This document shows positions 8,251 through 15,885 of a stretch of 44,811 bases of DNA, one piece after another. The stretch is from positions 1-44,811 of the forward strand of contig JANXZJ010000196.1 of NCBI GenBank assembly GCA_025355585.1. The letters are read 5' to 3'. The notes under the pieces were generated by a model. It was not told the origin of the DNA. It ran no database searches and saw nothing but the letters and a program-made list of their open reading frames with translations. The stretch's first letter is position 1. Each line of letters starts with the position of its first letter. Position numbers and translations under genes: made by a program. This stretch comes from Mariniphaga sp. Lineage in GTDB: Bacteria; Bacteroidota; Bacteroidia; Bacteroidales; Prolixibacteraceae.

Positions 8251-8658
8251 ATGAAAAAACTAATTCTTTTATTGATTTTACCTTTAGTGGTAGCCTTATA
8301 TTCAAATGCTCAAACTGCAACACCAGCACCGGTGAATGCGAATGCACCCGTTGCAAAATGGGATAAAATGGTGAATGACTTTGGTGATATTGCTTTGGGA
8401 GTTCCAAAAACTGCTGAATTCACGTTGACAAATGCAGGGAAAGAGCCATTAATTATCAGTTCTGCGAAGGCTTCATGTGGCTGCACAAATCTGAAATACG
8501 CATCGGAGCCCATTTTACCGGGTAAAACCAGTGTTGTTTCGGCTACTTACAATGCAGCAGCACAAGGAGTGTTTACAAAGACAGTTACTGTGATCACCAA
8601 TGCAGATCCGAATCCGGTCGTATTGCAAATCAAAGGAAACGTATTGCCGAAACAATAA
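8251..8658 (+). CDS. Exported DUF1573 protein
   Basis: 135 residues from the ATG at 8251, chosen because it starts a clean signal peptide (MKKLILLLILPLVVALYSNA) that a longer in-frame start at 8188 would bury. The mature part is an immunoglobulin-like beta domain of the DUF1573 type: FGDIALG, FTLTNAGKEPLII, the hallmark SCGCT (C76, C78), LPGKTSVVSATYNA and VITNADPNPVVLQIKGNV. The family is widespread in Bacteroidota, usually periplasmic or surface exposed. No enzymatic role is known. It has its own promoter-like box and is followed by two hairpins, so it is probably monocistronic. Confidence 0.93.
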   Translation: MKKLILLLILPLVVALYSNAQTATPAPVNANAPVAKWDKMVNDFGDIALGVPKTAEFTLTNAGKEPLIISSAKASCGCTNLKYASEPILPGKTSVVSATYNAAAQGVFTKTVTVITNADPNPVVLQIKGNVLPKQ

Positions 8659-8678
8659 ACGGGCAATTAATCAGTTAT

Positions 8679-8709
8679 AAAGGTGAGATCTTCGGGTCTC
8701 ACCTTTTTT
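8679..8709 (+). terminator. Intrinsic terminator of the DUF1573 gene
   Basis: AAAGGTGAGA (8679-8688) pairs with TCTCACCTTT (8697-8706) around the loop TCTTCGGG, followed by a run of T. It starts 21 bases after the stop codon. Confidence 0.9.
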
Positions 8710-8734
8710 GTTGAATGCAATTTCAGAAAAGCTG

Positions 8735-8766
8735 AAAAGGACAATGCTGTCAGGCTTTGTCCTTTT
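8735..8766 (+). terminator. Second hairpin directly behind the first terminator
   Basis: AAAAGGACAA (8735-8744) pairs perfectly with TTGTCCTTTT (8757-8766). It may act as a back-up terminator, or as one for minus-strand transcription since the arms are A-rich on the left. Confidence 0.6.
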
Positions 8767-9115
8767 ACAAAAATTAATAAACAAGTGCTTATTCTAATCC
8801 TTTTATTATGAATAAAATCCTCACCTAAATTATATCAGGAAACCGGTTTTGATAATTTTTTAAAGTTAAAATATGTTAATGGATGAAAATTGATATCTAT
8901 CCGAAAAAAATACGCATCAACTATCAAACCAAACACACTCAATATTAAATTATTACAGATATCTTTCATACAATGTTTCTAAAAACGATCAGGTGCAAAT
9001 AAGCCAATATGGGAAATGTGCAACTCTTATTCGGAATTGTGTAACTCTTCCCTGATCAAAAGAGCTCACCTTTGCATTGTAATAAAAACAAGAGTAAAAT
9101 TTAAATTTGAATAAT
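8767..9115. other. Gene-free stretch upstream of the 9116 gene
   Basis: About 350 very AT-rich bases without a supportable reading frame. The only sites I see are near its right end: CACCTTTG at 9067-9074 is a near match to the -7 box TAnnTTTG, with GAATTGTG about 30 bases before it. The related phrases GTGCAACTCTT and GTGTAACTCTT (about 9016-9050) form an imperfect direct repeat just upstream that could be a regulator site. Confidence 0.4.
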
Positions 9116-9733
9116 ATGAAAGCTTTAAAATTAGTCGCACTGGGAATTGTGCTTTTTTTTGCCGGTGCAGCCAGCGCGCAGGTATCAGTCCGTTTTAACG
9201 TTGGTTTACAGCCGCAATGGGCTCCGGCAGGTTACGAAGATTCACGCTACTACTATTTGCCTGATGTCGAGTCCTACTATGATGTGGAAAATTCAATGTT
9301 TATTTATTACGAAGGAAATTCGTGGGTACATCGCAGTTACCTTCCCAACCGATATAGGAATTATGATTTGTACAACGGGTACAAAGTAGGAATGGGTGAT
9401 TATCGGGGAAATACACCTTATTATAACCACCGTGAATACCGTGAAAGGTACGCAAATGGTCGGAACAGATTTGCGCAAAGAACGATTGGCCAAAGACCGG
9501 GAAGAGAATATTACCGTGAAAGCAATGATCGTGAAAGAAACCAGGTAAACAGAGGCCGCTATAATAGAATTAGTGGCAATGACAGACGAGGCGATGCCAG
9601 TTATGACAGACGCGGTTATGAAAGAAATGACCGTAGTCGTGGTAACAGAAACGATAACAGGAATAACGATCATGGCTCCAGAAGTTCCAGGGATAGGGGC
9701 GAACGCGAAAATGGTAATCGGGACAGGCGGTAA
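9116..9733 (+). CDS. Secreted protein with Arg/Asn/Asp-rich C-terminal half
   Basis: 205 residues from the ATG at 9116; an upstream TTG at 9107 is a less likely start. A signal peptide (about 1-21, ending AGAASAQ) is followed by a compact aromatic segment (about 22-100) with YYYLPDVESYYDVENSMFIY and a GNSWVHRSYLP stretch, which recalls short Tyr/Trp-rich repeats in secreted Bacteroidota proteins. From about residue 105 the chain is nearly all R, N, D, G, Y, strongly basic and probably disordered. It might bind acidic surface polymers; that is inference. Its own promoter region and a strong terminator mark a single-gene unit. Confidence 0.85.
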   Translation: MKALKLVALGIVLFFAGAASAQVSVRFNVGLQPQWAPAGYEDSRYYYLPDVESYYDVENSMFIYYEGNSWVHRSYLPNRYRNYDLYNGYKVGMGDYRGNTPYYNHREYRERYANGRNRFAQRTIGQRPGREYYRESNDRERNQVNRGRYNRISGNDRRGDASYDRRGYERNDRSRGNRNDNRNNDHGSRSSRDRGERENGNRDRR

Positions 9734-9756
9734 AAATCGTTTTATTTGAAATATTC

Positions 9757-9798
9757 AGAGGTCATCGCAAAGGTAAAATTGAGATGACCTCTTTTTTT
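9757..9798 (+). terminator. Intrinsic terminator of the Arg/Asn-rich protein gene
   Basis: AGAGGTCATC (9757-9766) pairs perfectly with GATGACCTCT (9783-9792), followed by TTTTTT. Confidence 0.9.
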
Positions 9799-9923
9799 AT
9801 TTAAACAAAAAGCCGGACTCTTGCGTAGTCTTATATAAAATCCGTGGATTTAGGTTGTCAACATCAAATCGTTAAATATTGATTCAGTTAATTCAAACAC
9901 TTTTTCGATGCACTAAAAAAACC

Positions 9924-9931
9924 TACTTTTG
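9924..9931 (+). promoter_or_regulatory. Consensus -7 promoter box of gpmI
   Basis: TACTTTTG fits TAnnTTTG exactly, with TTTTTCG 20 bases upstream in the -33 position. A TTG that could serve as an earlier in-frame start (9929) lies inside this box, which supports the ATG at 9965 as the true start. Confidence 0.65.
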
Positions 9932-9964
9932 CCCGGAGTTTTAAACCGTTTATTCAAAACAGAT

Positions 9965-11497
9965 ATGGCAGATATTCAAAAAACAATGCTCATGATCCTC
10001 GATGGATGGGGCATTGGCGATAAAACAGCTTCGGACGTAATATATTCCACACCAACTCCTTTCATTGACTCGTTGTATAAAAAATACCCGCATAGCCAAC
10101 TCCTTGCCAGTGGCGAAAATGTTGGATTACCCGACGGGCAAATGGGAAACTCTGAAGTGGGACACCTTAATCTTGGCGCTGGCCGTGTTCTCTATCAGGA
10201 TCTTGTAAAAATCAATAAAGCGATCAGGGAGAAAACTTTATGGAGCAATCCGCAGATTTTAAAAGCATATAACTATGCCAAAGAGAACAACAAGCAAGTT
10301 CATCTGATCGGTTTAATCGGTCCTGGCGGTGTTCATGCACTGAGTTTACATATGATTGCACTGGCACAGATCGCCACCGAATTGGGATTAAAAAAGATTT
10401 TTGTCCACGGACTGACGGATGGTCGTGATACAGATCCCCGTTCGGCTTACGATTTTGTGAAGGAAGATCTTAAGGCACTCGAACATACAAATGCAAAATT
10501 TGCTTCCCTTGTCGGACGTTATTACGGGATGGACCGCGACACCAACTGGGATCGTATAAAACTGGCCTATGAGCTGCTTACCAAAGCGGTAGGTAAAAAA
10601 CGTAATGATGTCCTCGCAGCGATTCAGGAGTCGTATGACGAAGGAACAACTGATGAATTCATCAAACCAATCGTATTTACAGATGATCAGAATCAACCAC
10701 TTACAACGATACAAGAAGGTGATGTGGTGATCTGTTTCAACTACCGCACCGACCGATTGCGCGAGCTCACGATTGTTTTCACACAGGAAAACCATGCTGA
10801 ACAAGGGATGCATACAATGCCATTGGAATGGTATACAATGACTAATTATAAAAAGGCATTTCAGGGAATCAATGTCATTTTCAACAAAGACAATGTACTA
10901 AATACAATTGGTGAAACGGTTTCGAATGCAGGACTAAAACAGATCAGAATCGCTGAAACAGAGAAATTCGCTCACGTCACATTCTTTTTCTCGGGAGGTC
11001 GCGATAGTGAATTTCCGGGCGAAAAACGTATCCTGATCCCTTCGCCAAAAGTTGCGACCTACGACCTTCAACCCGAAATGTCGGCTTTTTTGGTAAAAGA
11101 TGCAATTGTAGCTGAAATCAATGCGAAAAGCGCCGATTTTATCTGCCTCAACTTTGCCAATGGCGACATGGTAGGGCATACAGGTGTTTACAGCGCAATT
11201 CAGGCAGCCGTCAAAGCAATTGATCAATGTGTAAATGAGGTCGTAACAGCCGCACGTGCCAACAATTACGATGTAGTGATCATTGCTGACCATGGAAATG
11301 CGGACTTTGCCCTCAATGCAGATGGCAGCGAAAATACAGCTCATTCGTTGAACCCTGTGCCGTTTATCTGGGTAACAAACCAGCCAAATGGAAAAGCTTC
11401 CAATGGAATTCTGGCGGACGTCGCCCCTACCCTTCTCTCCATTATGGGTCTCGCTATTCCTTCAGATATGACCGGAAAAGTGTTGATTGAAAAATAA
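9965..11497 (+). CDS. gpmI: 2,3-bisphosphoglycerate-independent phosphoglycerate mutase
   Basis: A 510-residue cytoplasmic enzyme that interconverts 3- and 2-phosphoglycerate in glycolysis and gluconeogenesis using two Mn ions and a phosphoserine. The alkaline-phosphatase-type metal-binding start is visible as MILDGWGIG (D13), and the catalytic serine is S63 in GQMGNSEVGHLNLGAGR. The inserted transferase domain has HGLTDGRDTDP and GRYYGMDRD, and the C-terminal metal site shows FANGDMVGHTG and IADHGNAD. Length and all motifs match the family. It has its own promoter box and is followed by a hairpin at 11545. Confidence 0.98.
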   Translation: MADIQKTMLMILDGWGIGDKTASDVIYSTPTPFIDSLYKKYPHSQLLASGENVGLPDGQMGNSEVGHLNLGAGRVLYQDLVKINKAIREKTLWSNPQILKAYNYAKENNKQVHLIGLIGPGGVHALSLHMIALAQIATELGLKKIFVHGLTDGRDTDPRSAYDFVKEDLKALEHTNAKFASLVGRYYGMDRDTNWDRIKLAYELLTKAVGKKRNDVLAAIQESYDEGTTDEFIKPIVFTDDQNQPLTTIQEGDVVICFNYRTDRLRELTIVFTQENHAEQGMHTMPLEWYTMTNYKKAFQGINVIFNKDNVLNTIGETVSNAGLKQIRIAETEKFAHVTFFFSGGRDSEFPGEKRILIPSPKVATYDLQPEMSAFLVKDAIVAEINAKSADFICLNFANGDMVGHTGVYSAIQAAVKAIDQCVNEVVTAARANNYDVVIIADHGNADFALNADGSENTAHSLNPVPFIWVTNQPNGKASNGILADVAPTLLSIMGLAIPSDMTGKVLIEK

Positions 11498-11544
11498 CAT
11501 CAATCGTAATTGTCTAATTATCAAATACTAAAAACGAATATCAG

Positions 11545-11580
11545 ATTCCGGTTATTGGTCATTGCCGATAGCCGGAATTT
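11545..11580 (+). terminator. Hairpin between gpmI and the DUF3109 gene
   Basis: A 14-base stem with two G-U pairs: ATTCCGGTTATTGG (11545-11558) with CCGATAGCCGGAAT (11565-11578), loop TCATTG, then TT. The tail is weak, so it may be a terminator, an attenuator or an RNA end. It lies only 10 bases before the DUF3109 start codon. Confidence 0.5.
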
Positions 11581-11589
11581 CAACATTAT

Positions 11590-12162
11590 ATGCTGCAAAT
11601 AGGAAAAACAATCATCAGTCTGGATGTCATTCAAAAAGAGTTCTGTTGCGATCTGGACAAATGCAAAGGAGGTTGTTGTGTCGATGGTGACAGCGGCGCC
11701 CCCATTACGTTGGAAGAGGCTGATTTAATTGAAGAAATGTACCCTGATTATCAGGAGTATCTTTCGGATCTTAACAAAGCGGAGATCAAAATTCAGGGTT
11801 TTTCAGTCATTGATGGTGATGGCGACCTGGTTACACCGATCGTAGGAAATAATGAGTGCGTCTTCACTTTTACTGATGAAGAAGGCATTACAAAATGTGC
11901 CATCGAAAAAGCATATTTCGAAAAGCATATTGCCTTCAGGAAACCGGTTTCCTGTCACCTTTTCCCGATCCGGATAACTGAATATAAACGATTCGATGCT
12001 GTTAATTATCAGGAATTGGATATCTGTAAACCGGGAAGAATCTGCGGAAAAAGCAATGGATTACCACTCTGGCAATACCTCAAAGAGCCACTTGTCCGTA
12101 AATATGGACTGGAATGGTACAAAGAGTTAACTTATGCAGCTGAAAATCTTCCTGAGGAATAA
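11590..12162 (+). CDS. DUF3109 cysteine-rich protein
   Basis: 190 residues with the family's Cys pattern: FCCDLDKCKGGCCVDGD (C19, C20, C25, C29, C30), then C90, C103, C122 in SCHLFPIRI, C146 and C152. This resembles the CxnC metal-binding folds of the YkgJ type, so a bound metal ion or Fe-S cluster is likely, but the function is unknown. There is no signal peptide, so it is cytoplasmic. It could be translated from the gpmI transcript if the hairpin at 11545 is passed. Confidence 0.93.
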   Translation: MLQIGKTIISLDVIQKEFCCDLDKCKGGCCVDGDSGAPITLEEADLIEEMYPDYQEYLSDLNKAEIKIQGFSVIDGDGDLVTPIVGNNECVFTFTDEEGITKCAIEKAYFEKHIAFRKPVSCHLFPIRITEYKRFDAVNYQELDICKPGRICGKSNGLPLWQYLKEPLVRKYGLEWYKELTYAAENLPEE

Positions 12163-12261
12163 TGCGTATTTGAAAATTGGGAAGGCTATTGCATAAAATG
12201 TCACGATAATTCGAATATTATCTTAGTTGACCCAGTTACCATTAATCATTGACCATTACAT

Positions 12262-13233
12262 TTAGTTTCCTTCGGCAACCACCGTCATTTCAATATTACC
12301 TTCATTGACTGCAACAGCATCAACAAGATACGAAGGAACAAGCCGATCTCCATTGCTGATTGTAGACAAGTAAGGCTGTGTTGGTTCGTTTTTAGCCAGA
12401 TGCATAGCAAGCTCAGCAGCTGTTGAAGCCATCGTCTTGATTCTTTTATACACTGTAACTGATTGATTTCCTTTCATAATTTGCTGAATGTTTGGAGCAT
12501 CTGCATCCTGACCAGCAACTGCAACCTTCCCTTCCAAACCATTCTCTTTCAATGCCTTAATTGCACCAATGGCCATTGCATCGTTTCCACAGATGATTGC
12601 ATCAACCTTATTTGCCATGCTATCAAGCGCAGCTTTTGCCAATCGGTATCCTTCGTTTGTAGTCCAATAGTTTCCAAACTGTCGAAATGCAATGTTGATC
12701 TCTTTACGTGCAACAAAAGGTTGTAATATATTAAGCTGCCCAATATACAGCATACGACTGTTGTTGTCATTCGGTGGGCCGCCTATTAGCACATAATTGC
12801 CTTTTGGTTTAATTTTTGAAAGATATTCAGCCTGGATTTCACCTACCCTGACATTATCGGTAGAGACATAGTAATCTAACCGGCAATTATTTATCAACCT
12901 GTCGTAAGCAATAACCATTATGTTTTTTTCATGCGCAAGATCAACAATTTTTGCCGCAGTCAACTGGTTAACAGGTATTACCACAAGTACCTTTACACCT
13001 TCATTTATCAACCCTTTTGCTTGCTCTAATTGCATAGCCGCATTATTATCTGCAACTCTTACCAATGCAACTCCACCCAATTGCTTCACTGCATTGACAA
13101 AATACTTTTGGTCGTTTTGCCATCGCGGAGTTTCAAAACTATGAACAAGCAACCCAATTTTAGGGTGTTTGTTGGTACAACCGGCAAAGATTAACCCTGC
13201 CAGCAGAAAAAACGAAAAAATCGTAGTTCTCAT
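12262..13233 (-). CDS. Xylose-type periplasmic sugar-binding lipoprotein, orphan
   Basis: 323 residues. A lipoprotein signal peptide ends at AGC (C18), so it is membrane anchored. The rest is a type I periplasmic binding fold (Peripla_BP_4) with KIGLLVHSFETPRW at the start, AYDRLINNC in the middle and CGNDAMAIGAIKALKENGLE then VAGQDADAPNIQQI, which are typical of D-xylose/ribose-binding proteins of the XylF/RbsB type. No ABC ATPase or permease lies nearby, so it either pairs with a transporter elsewhere or serves as a sensor. It shares a strand with the HD hydrolase 184 bases upstream; coupling is uncertain. Confidence 0.92.
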   Translation of the reverse strand: MRTTIFSFFLLAGLIFAGCTNKHPKIGLLVHSFETPRWQNDQKYFVNAVKQLGGVALVRVADNNAAMQLEQAKGLINEGVKVLVVIPVNQLTAAKIVDLAHEKNIMVIAYDRLINNCRLDYYVSTDNVRVGEIQAEYLSKIKPKGNYVLIGGPPNDNNSRMLYIGQLNILQPFVARKEINIAFRQFGNYWTTNEGYRLAKAALDSMANKVDAIICGNDAMAIGAIKALKENGLEGKVAVAGQDADAPNIQQIMKGNQSVTVYKRIKTMASTAAELAMHLAKNEPTQPYLSTISNGDRLVPSYLVDAVAVNEGNIEMTVVAEGN

Positions 13234-13417
13234 CTGATATTTGATTTTTGGATTAATAATTACAGTAAATAAATCAAGATCAATTATTTACGCCATAACA
13301 GCAGGAAACAGCAGGGAGCCGATTTAGTTTTGAAGAAATATTGATGAGTAGTTTATAATCAAAGGTACAGAACAATTCTAAAAAATGTCATATTTCCAAA
13401 ATAATTTTTCAGAAAAT

Positions 13418-14059
13418 TTAACAATTCCACTCTGTAAAAAACTGATCAAGAAATCGGAGCATAAAACTGTGGCGTTGTTCAGCCAAAGTTCTACCCATTG
13501 TTGTCTGCATCTGATCTTTTAATAGCAAGAGCTTCTCGTAAAAATGATTGATGGTCGGGGCAGTACTTTTCTTATAGTTTTCAAAATCGGTGTGCAACTC
13601 GGGTGCAATTCCCGGGTCATAAATCCCTCGTCCGCGACTTCCACCATATGCAAACGTTCGTGCGATTCCTACTGCACCTATAGCATCCAGTCTGTCTGCA
13701 TCCTGCAATACTTTACATTCCAAATCATTAGTCGAGGTATTAACTCCAGCCCCCTTAAAACTCACCCCCTCGATAATCTCGCAAATCCGATTTGCTACGT
13801 TGTCCTTGAGACCACATTTTATAAGCCATTTTTTGGCTTTTTCTTGTTCTCCCTCGTTTCCGACGAGTTTCCAATCATCAATGTCATGCAGCAATGCGGC
13901 CAGTTCAACAATGAACAGGTCTGCTCCCTCAGATTTACCGATCATTAATGCCAGTTTTCTTACACGATGGATATGCCACCAATCATGACCTGATGAATCG
14001 CCTTCCAGAACCGATTTTACAAAATTCTCAGTCGCCGTCAACAAAATTTCATTTTCCAC
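13418..14059 (-). CDS. HD-domain phosphohydrolase (YpgQ/YedJ-like)
   Basis: 213 residues. The HD metal site is complete: GHDWWHIHRV near residue 25, LAALLHDIDDWK near 55 and LQDADRLDAIGAVGIARTF near 120. The RTFAYGG and the C-terminal helix with EQRHSFMLRFLDQFF match the YpgQ/YedJ subgroup, some members of which are (d)NTP pyrophosphatases. Substrate is not certain here. It is transcribed divergently from the HydG-like gene (14279), with 219 bases between the starts. Confidence 0.92.
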   Translation of the reverse strand: MENEILLTATENFVKSVLEGDSSGHDWWHIHRVRKLALMIGKSEGADLFIVELAALLHDIDDWKLVGNEGEQEKAKKWLIKCGLKDNVANRICEIIEGVSFKGAGVNTSTNDLECKVLQDADRLDAIGAVGIARTFAYGGSRGRGIYDPGIAPELHTDFENYKKSTAPTINHFYEKLLLLKDQMQTTMGRTLAEQRHSFMLRFLDQFFTEWNC

Positions 14060-14252
14060 AAATTACAGATTTATAGTTTATTATCAGTTGTGTTAATCAT
14101 CCTATTGCCAAGCTTAACCGGCTTTCGGCTTTCAGGAACCATCAACAAAAGAACTGCGTTGAAAGTACAAAAAGAACGATACAAGATAAAATGCAAACGA
14201 TTATCTTTCGTATTTTTAAAATTTAAATTGGATTTAACGGTTATGATTTGGC

Positions 14253-14260
14253 TATATTTG
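14253..14260 (+). promoter_or_regulatory. Consensus -7 promoter box of the HydG-like gene
   Basis: TATATTTG is an exact TAnnTTTG match 18 bases before the ATG at 14279. ATTGG lies about 24 bases upstream in the -33 region. The close spacing implies a very short leader. Confidence 0.6.
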
Positions 14261-14278
14261 TAGCTGAAAGAATTTAGA

Positions 14279-15790
14279 ATGATAGAAAAAGAACTCACCG
14301 GCAGATGGGCGAAAGGTGTCATCATCCGAAAGGAAATTGACAAATATCTGATTGATGGTAAAGACTTTATTAACGAAGTGGATATTTTTTCCCGTCTCAA
14401 AAAAAATGCAAATCCAGGTGTAAAATTTATTCGCGATATACTTCAAAAATCACTTTCAATTAAAACCCTTACTCCCAACGAAACTGCTGCCCTACTAAAT
14501 GTTACTGACCCTGAAATATGGGAAGAGATCTTTCAGGCAGCACTCGAAGTGAAGAAAAAAGTTTACGACAACAGGATCGTATTTTTCGCACCGCTCTATT
14601 GCTCAAATTTCTGTGTAAACAATTGTGCCTATTGCGGTTTTCGTGAGGCGAACAACCGCGAAGTGAGACGCATCCTCACCATTGATGAGATCAAACGCGA
14701 AACCAGCTCAGTCATAAATGAAGGGCATAAACGATTGATACTGGTCTTCGGAGAACACCAGCGGTCGGATGTTGATTATATGGCGGCAGCGGTAAAAGCG
14801 GTTTACACAGTTGAAGAACCTTCCCCTGTTTCGGGCAAACCTTCGTCGATCCGGCGCGTAAATATTAATGCTGCTCCGATGGAGAGCGCCAAACTGAAAA
14901 TTCTCAAAGAAGCGGGTATCGGGACATACCAGGTTTTTCAGGAAACCTATCATCATGAAACTTACCGGACAGTACATCCAGCCAATACGCTTAAAGGTGA
15001 TTATCAGTGGCGGCTTTATGCGCTTCACCGTGCAATTGATGCAGGACTCGATGATGTGGCAATTGGTGCACTTTTCGGATTATATGACTGGCGTTTCGAA
15101 GTAATGGGATTGTTATATCACACCCTTGACCTCGAAAGACAATTTGGCATTGGTCCTCACACAATTTCGTTTCCACGTATGACGCCGGCTTCAGGCTCCA
15201 CCTTAAGTGCAGACTCGCCCTATCACGTTTCGGACGAAGATTTCAAAAAATTAGTTGCCGTGTTGCGGCTTTCTGTTCCGACTGCCGGCATGATCGTTAC
15301 GGCACGCGAAAAAGCCGAAATTAAGAAGGAAGTTTTTCAGCTCGGATGCACTCAGACCGACGCATCAACCCGCATTGGAATAGGTGCTTACAGTGATCAG
15401 AAATCAGAAATCAACCTCGACAGGAAGCAGTTCACGATTGGCGATCCGCGCGATCTGGATGACGTCATCCAGGAGGTGGGCAAACTGGGATTTATACCTT
15501 CCTTTTGCACAGCCGGCTACCGTTGCGGACGAACTGGTGAAACCATTATGGGTATGCTAAGTCATTGTGAAGAAGGCAAGTTTTGTAAACTGAATGCAGT
15601 CTTAACCTTCCGTGAATACCTGACCGATTATGCTTCAAATGAAGCCCGTGAGATCGGAGAGCCTTTGATTCTAAAAGAAATCCGCGAAATTGAATCGATG
15701 GATTACTTCAGGAATAAACCTCATCTGTTACAGAAATTCCGTAGTGAATATGGCGAAATATTAAGCGGAAAAAGGGATCTTTATTTGTAA
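14279..15790 (+). CDS. HydG-like radical SAM enzyme with altered C-terminal cluster motif
   Basis: 503 residues, slightly longer than typical HydG (about 470). The radical SAM motif is CX3CX2C with C112, C116 and C119 in FCVNNCAYCGFR. The middle carries HETYRTVHPANTLKGDYQWR and the DDVAIGALFGLYDW stretch characteristic of HydG/ThiH. HydG lyses tyrosine and builds the Fe(CO)(CN) unit of [FeFe]-hydrogenase on an auxiliary cluster held by CX2CX22C near the C-terminus. Here that region reads CTAGYRCGRTGE: C410 and C436 are in place but the middle position (413) is Gly, with extra Cys at 416 and 430. No hydE, hydF or hydrogenase gene is in the window. It could be a HydG paralog with another product; the name hydG is therefore not assigned. 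Confidence 0.9.
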   Translation: MIEKELTGRWAKGVIIRKEIDKYLIDGKDFINEVDIFSRLKKNANPGVKFIRDILQKSLSIKTLTPNETAALLNVTDPEIWEEIFQAALEVKKKVYDNRIVFFAPLYCSNFCVNNCAYCGFREANNREVRRILTIDEIKRETSSVINEGHKRLILVFGEHQRSDVDYMAAAVKAVYTVEEPSPVSGKPSSIRRVNINAAPMESAKLKILKEAGIGTYQVFQETYHHETYRTVHPANTLKGDYQWRLYALHRAIDAGLDDVAIGALFGLYDWRFEVMGLLYHTLDLERQFGIGPHTISFPRMTPASGSTLSADSPYHVSDEDFKKLVAVLRLSVPTAGMIVTAREKAEIKKEVFQLGCTQTDASTRIGIGAYSDQKSEINLDRKQFTIGDPRDLDDVIQEVGKLGFIPSFCTAGYRCGRTGETIMGMLSHCEEGKFCKLNAVLTFREYLTDYASNEAREIGEPLILKEIREIESMDYFRNKPHLLQKFRSEYGEILSGKRDLYL

Positions 15791-15823
15791 TTGAGAGTTC
15801 GGGGTACGACTGAGAGCGAAAAA

Positions 15824-15844
15824 TGAAATGACGATGTCATTTCA
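15824..15844. repeat. Perfect inverted repeat between the HydG-like and GH97 genes
   Basis: TGAAATGAC and GTCATTTCA are exact complements separated by GAT. It starts 34 bases after the HydG-like stop and ends about 40 bases before the GH97 start, without a T-run. It could be an operator for a dimeric regulator (a Crp/Fnr protein is encoded at 18003) or a weak RNA hairpin. Confidence 0.55.
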
Positions 15845-15885
15845 ACATGTTTCATCATATATCAACAAATCAAATAACTAACTAT

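Noticed and set aside
9929..9964. Alternative TTG start for gpmI
   Set aside because: The TTG overlaps the -7 promoter box, so it should not be translated; the ATG at 9965 fits the family start.
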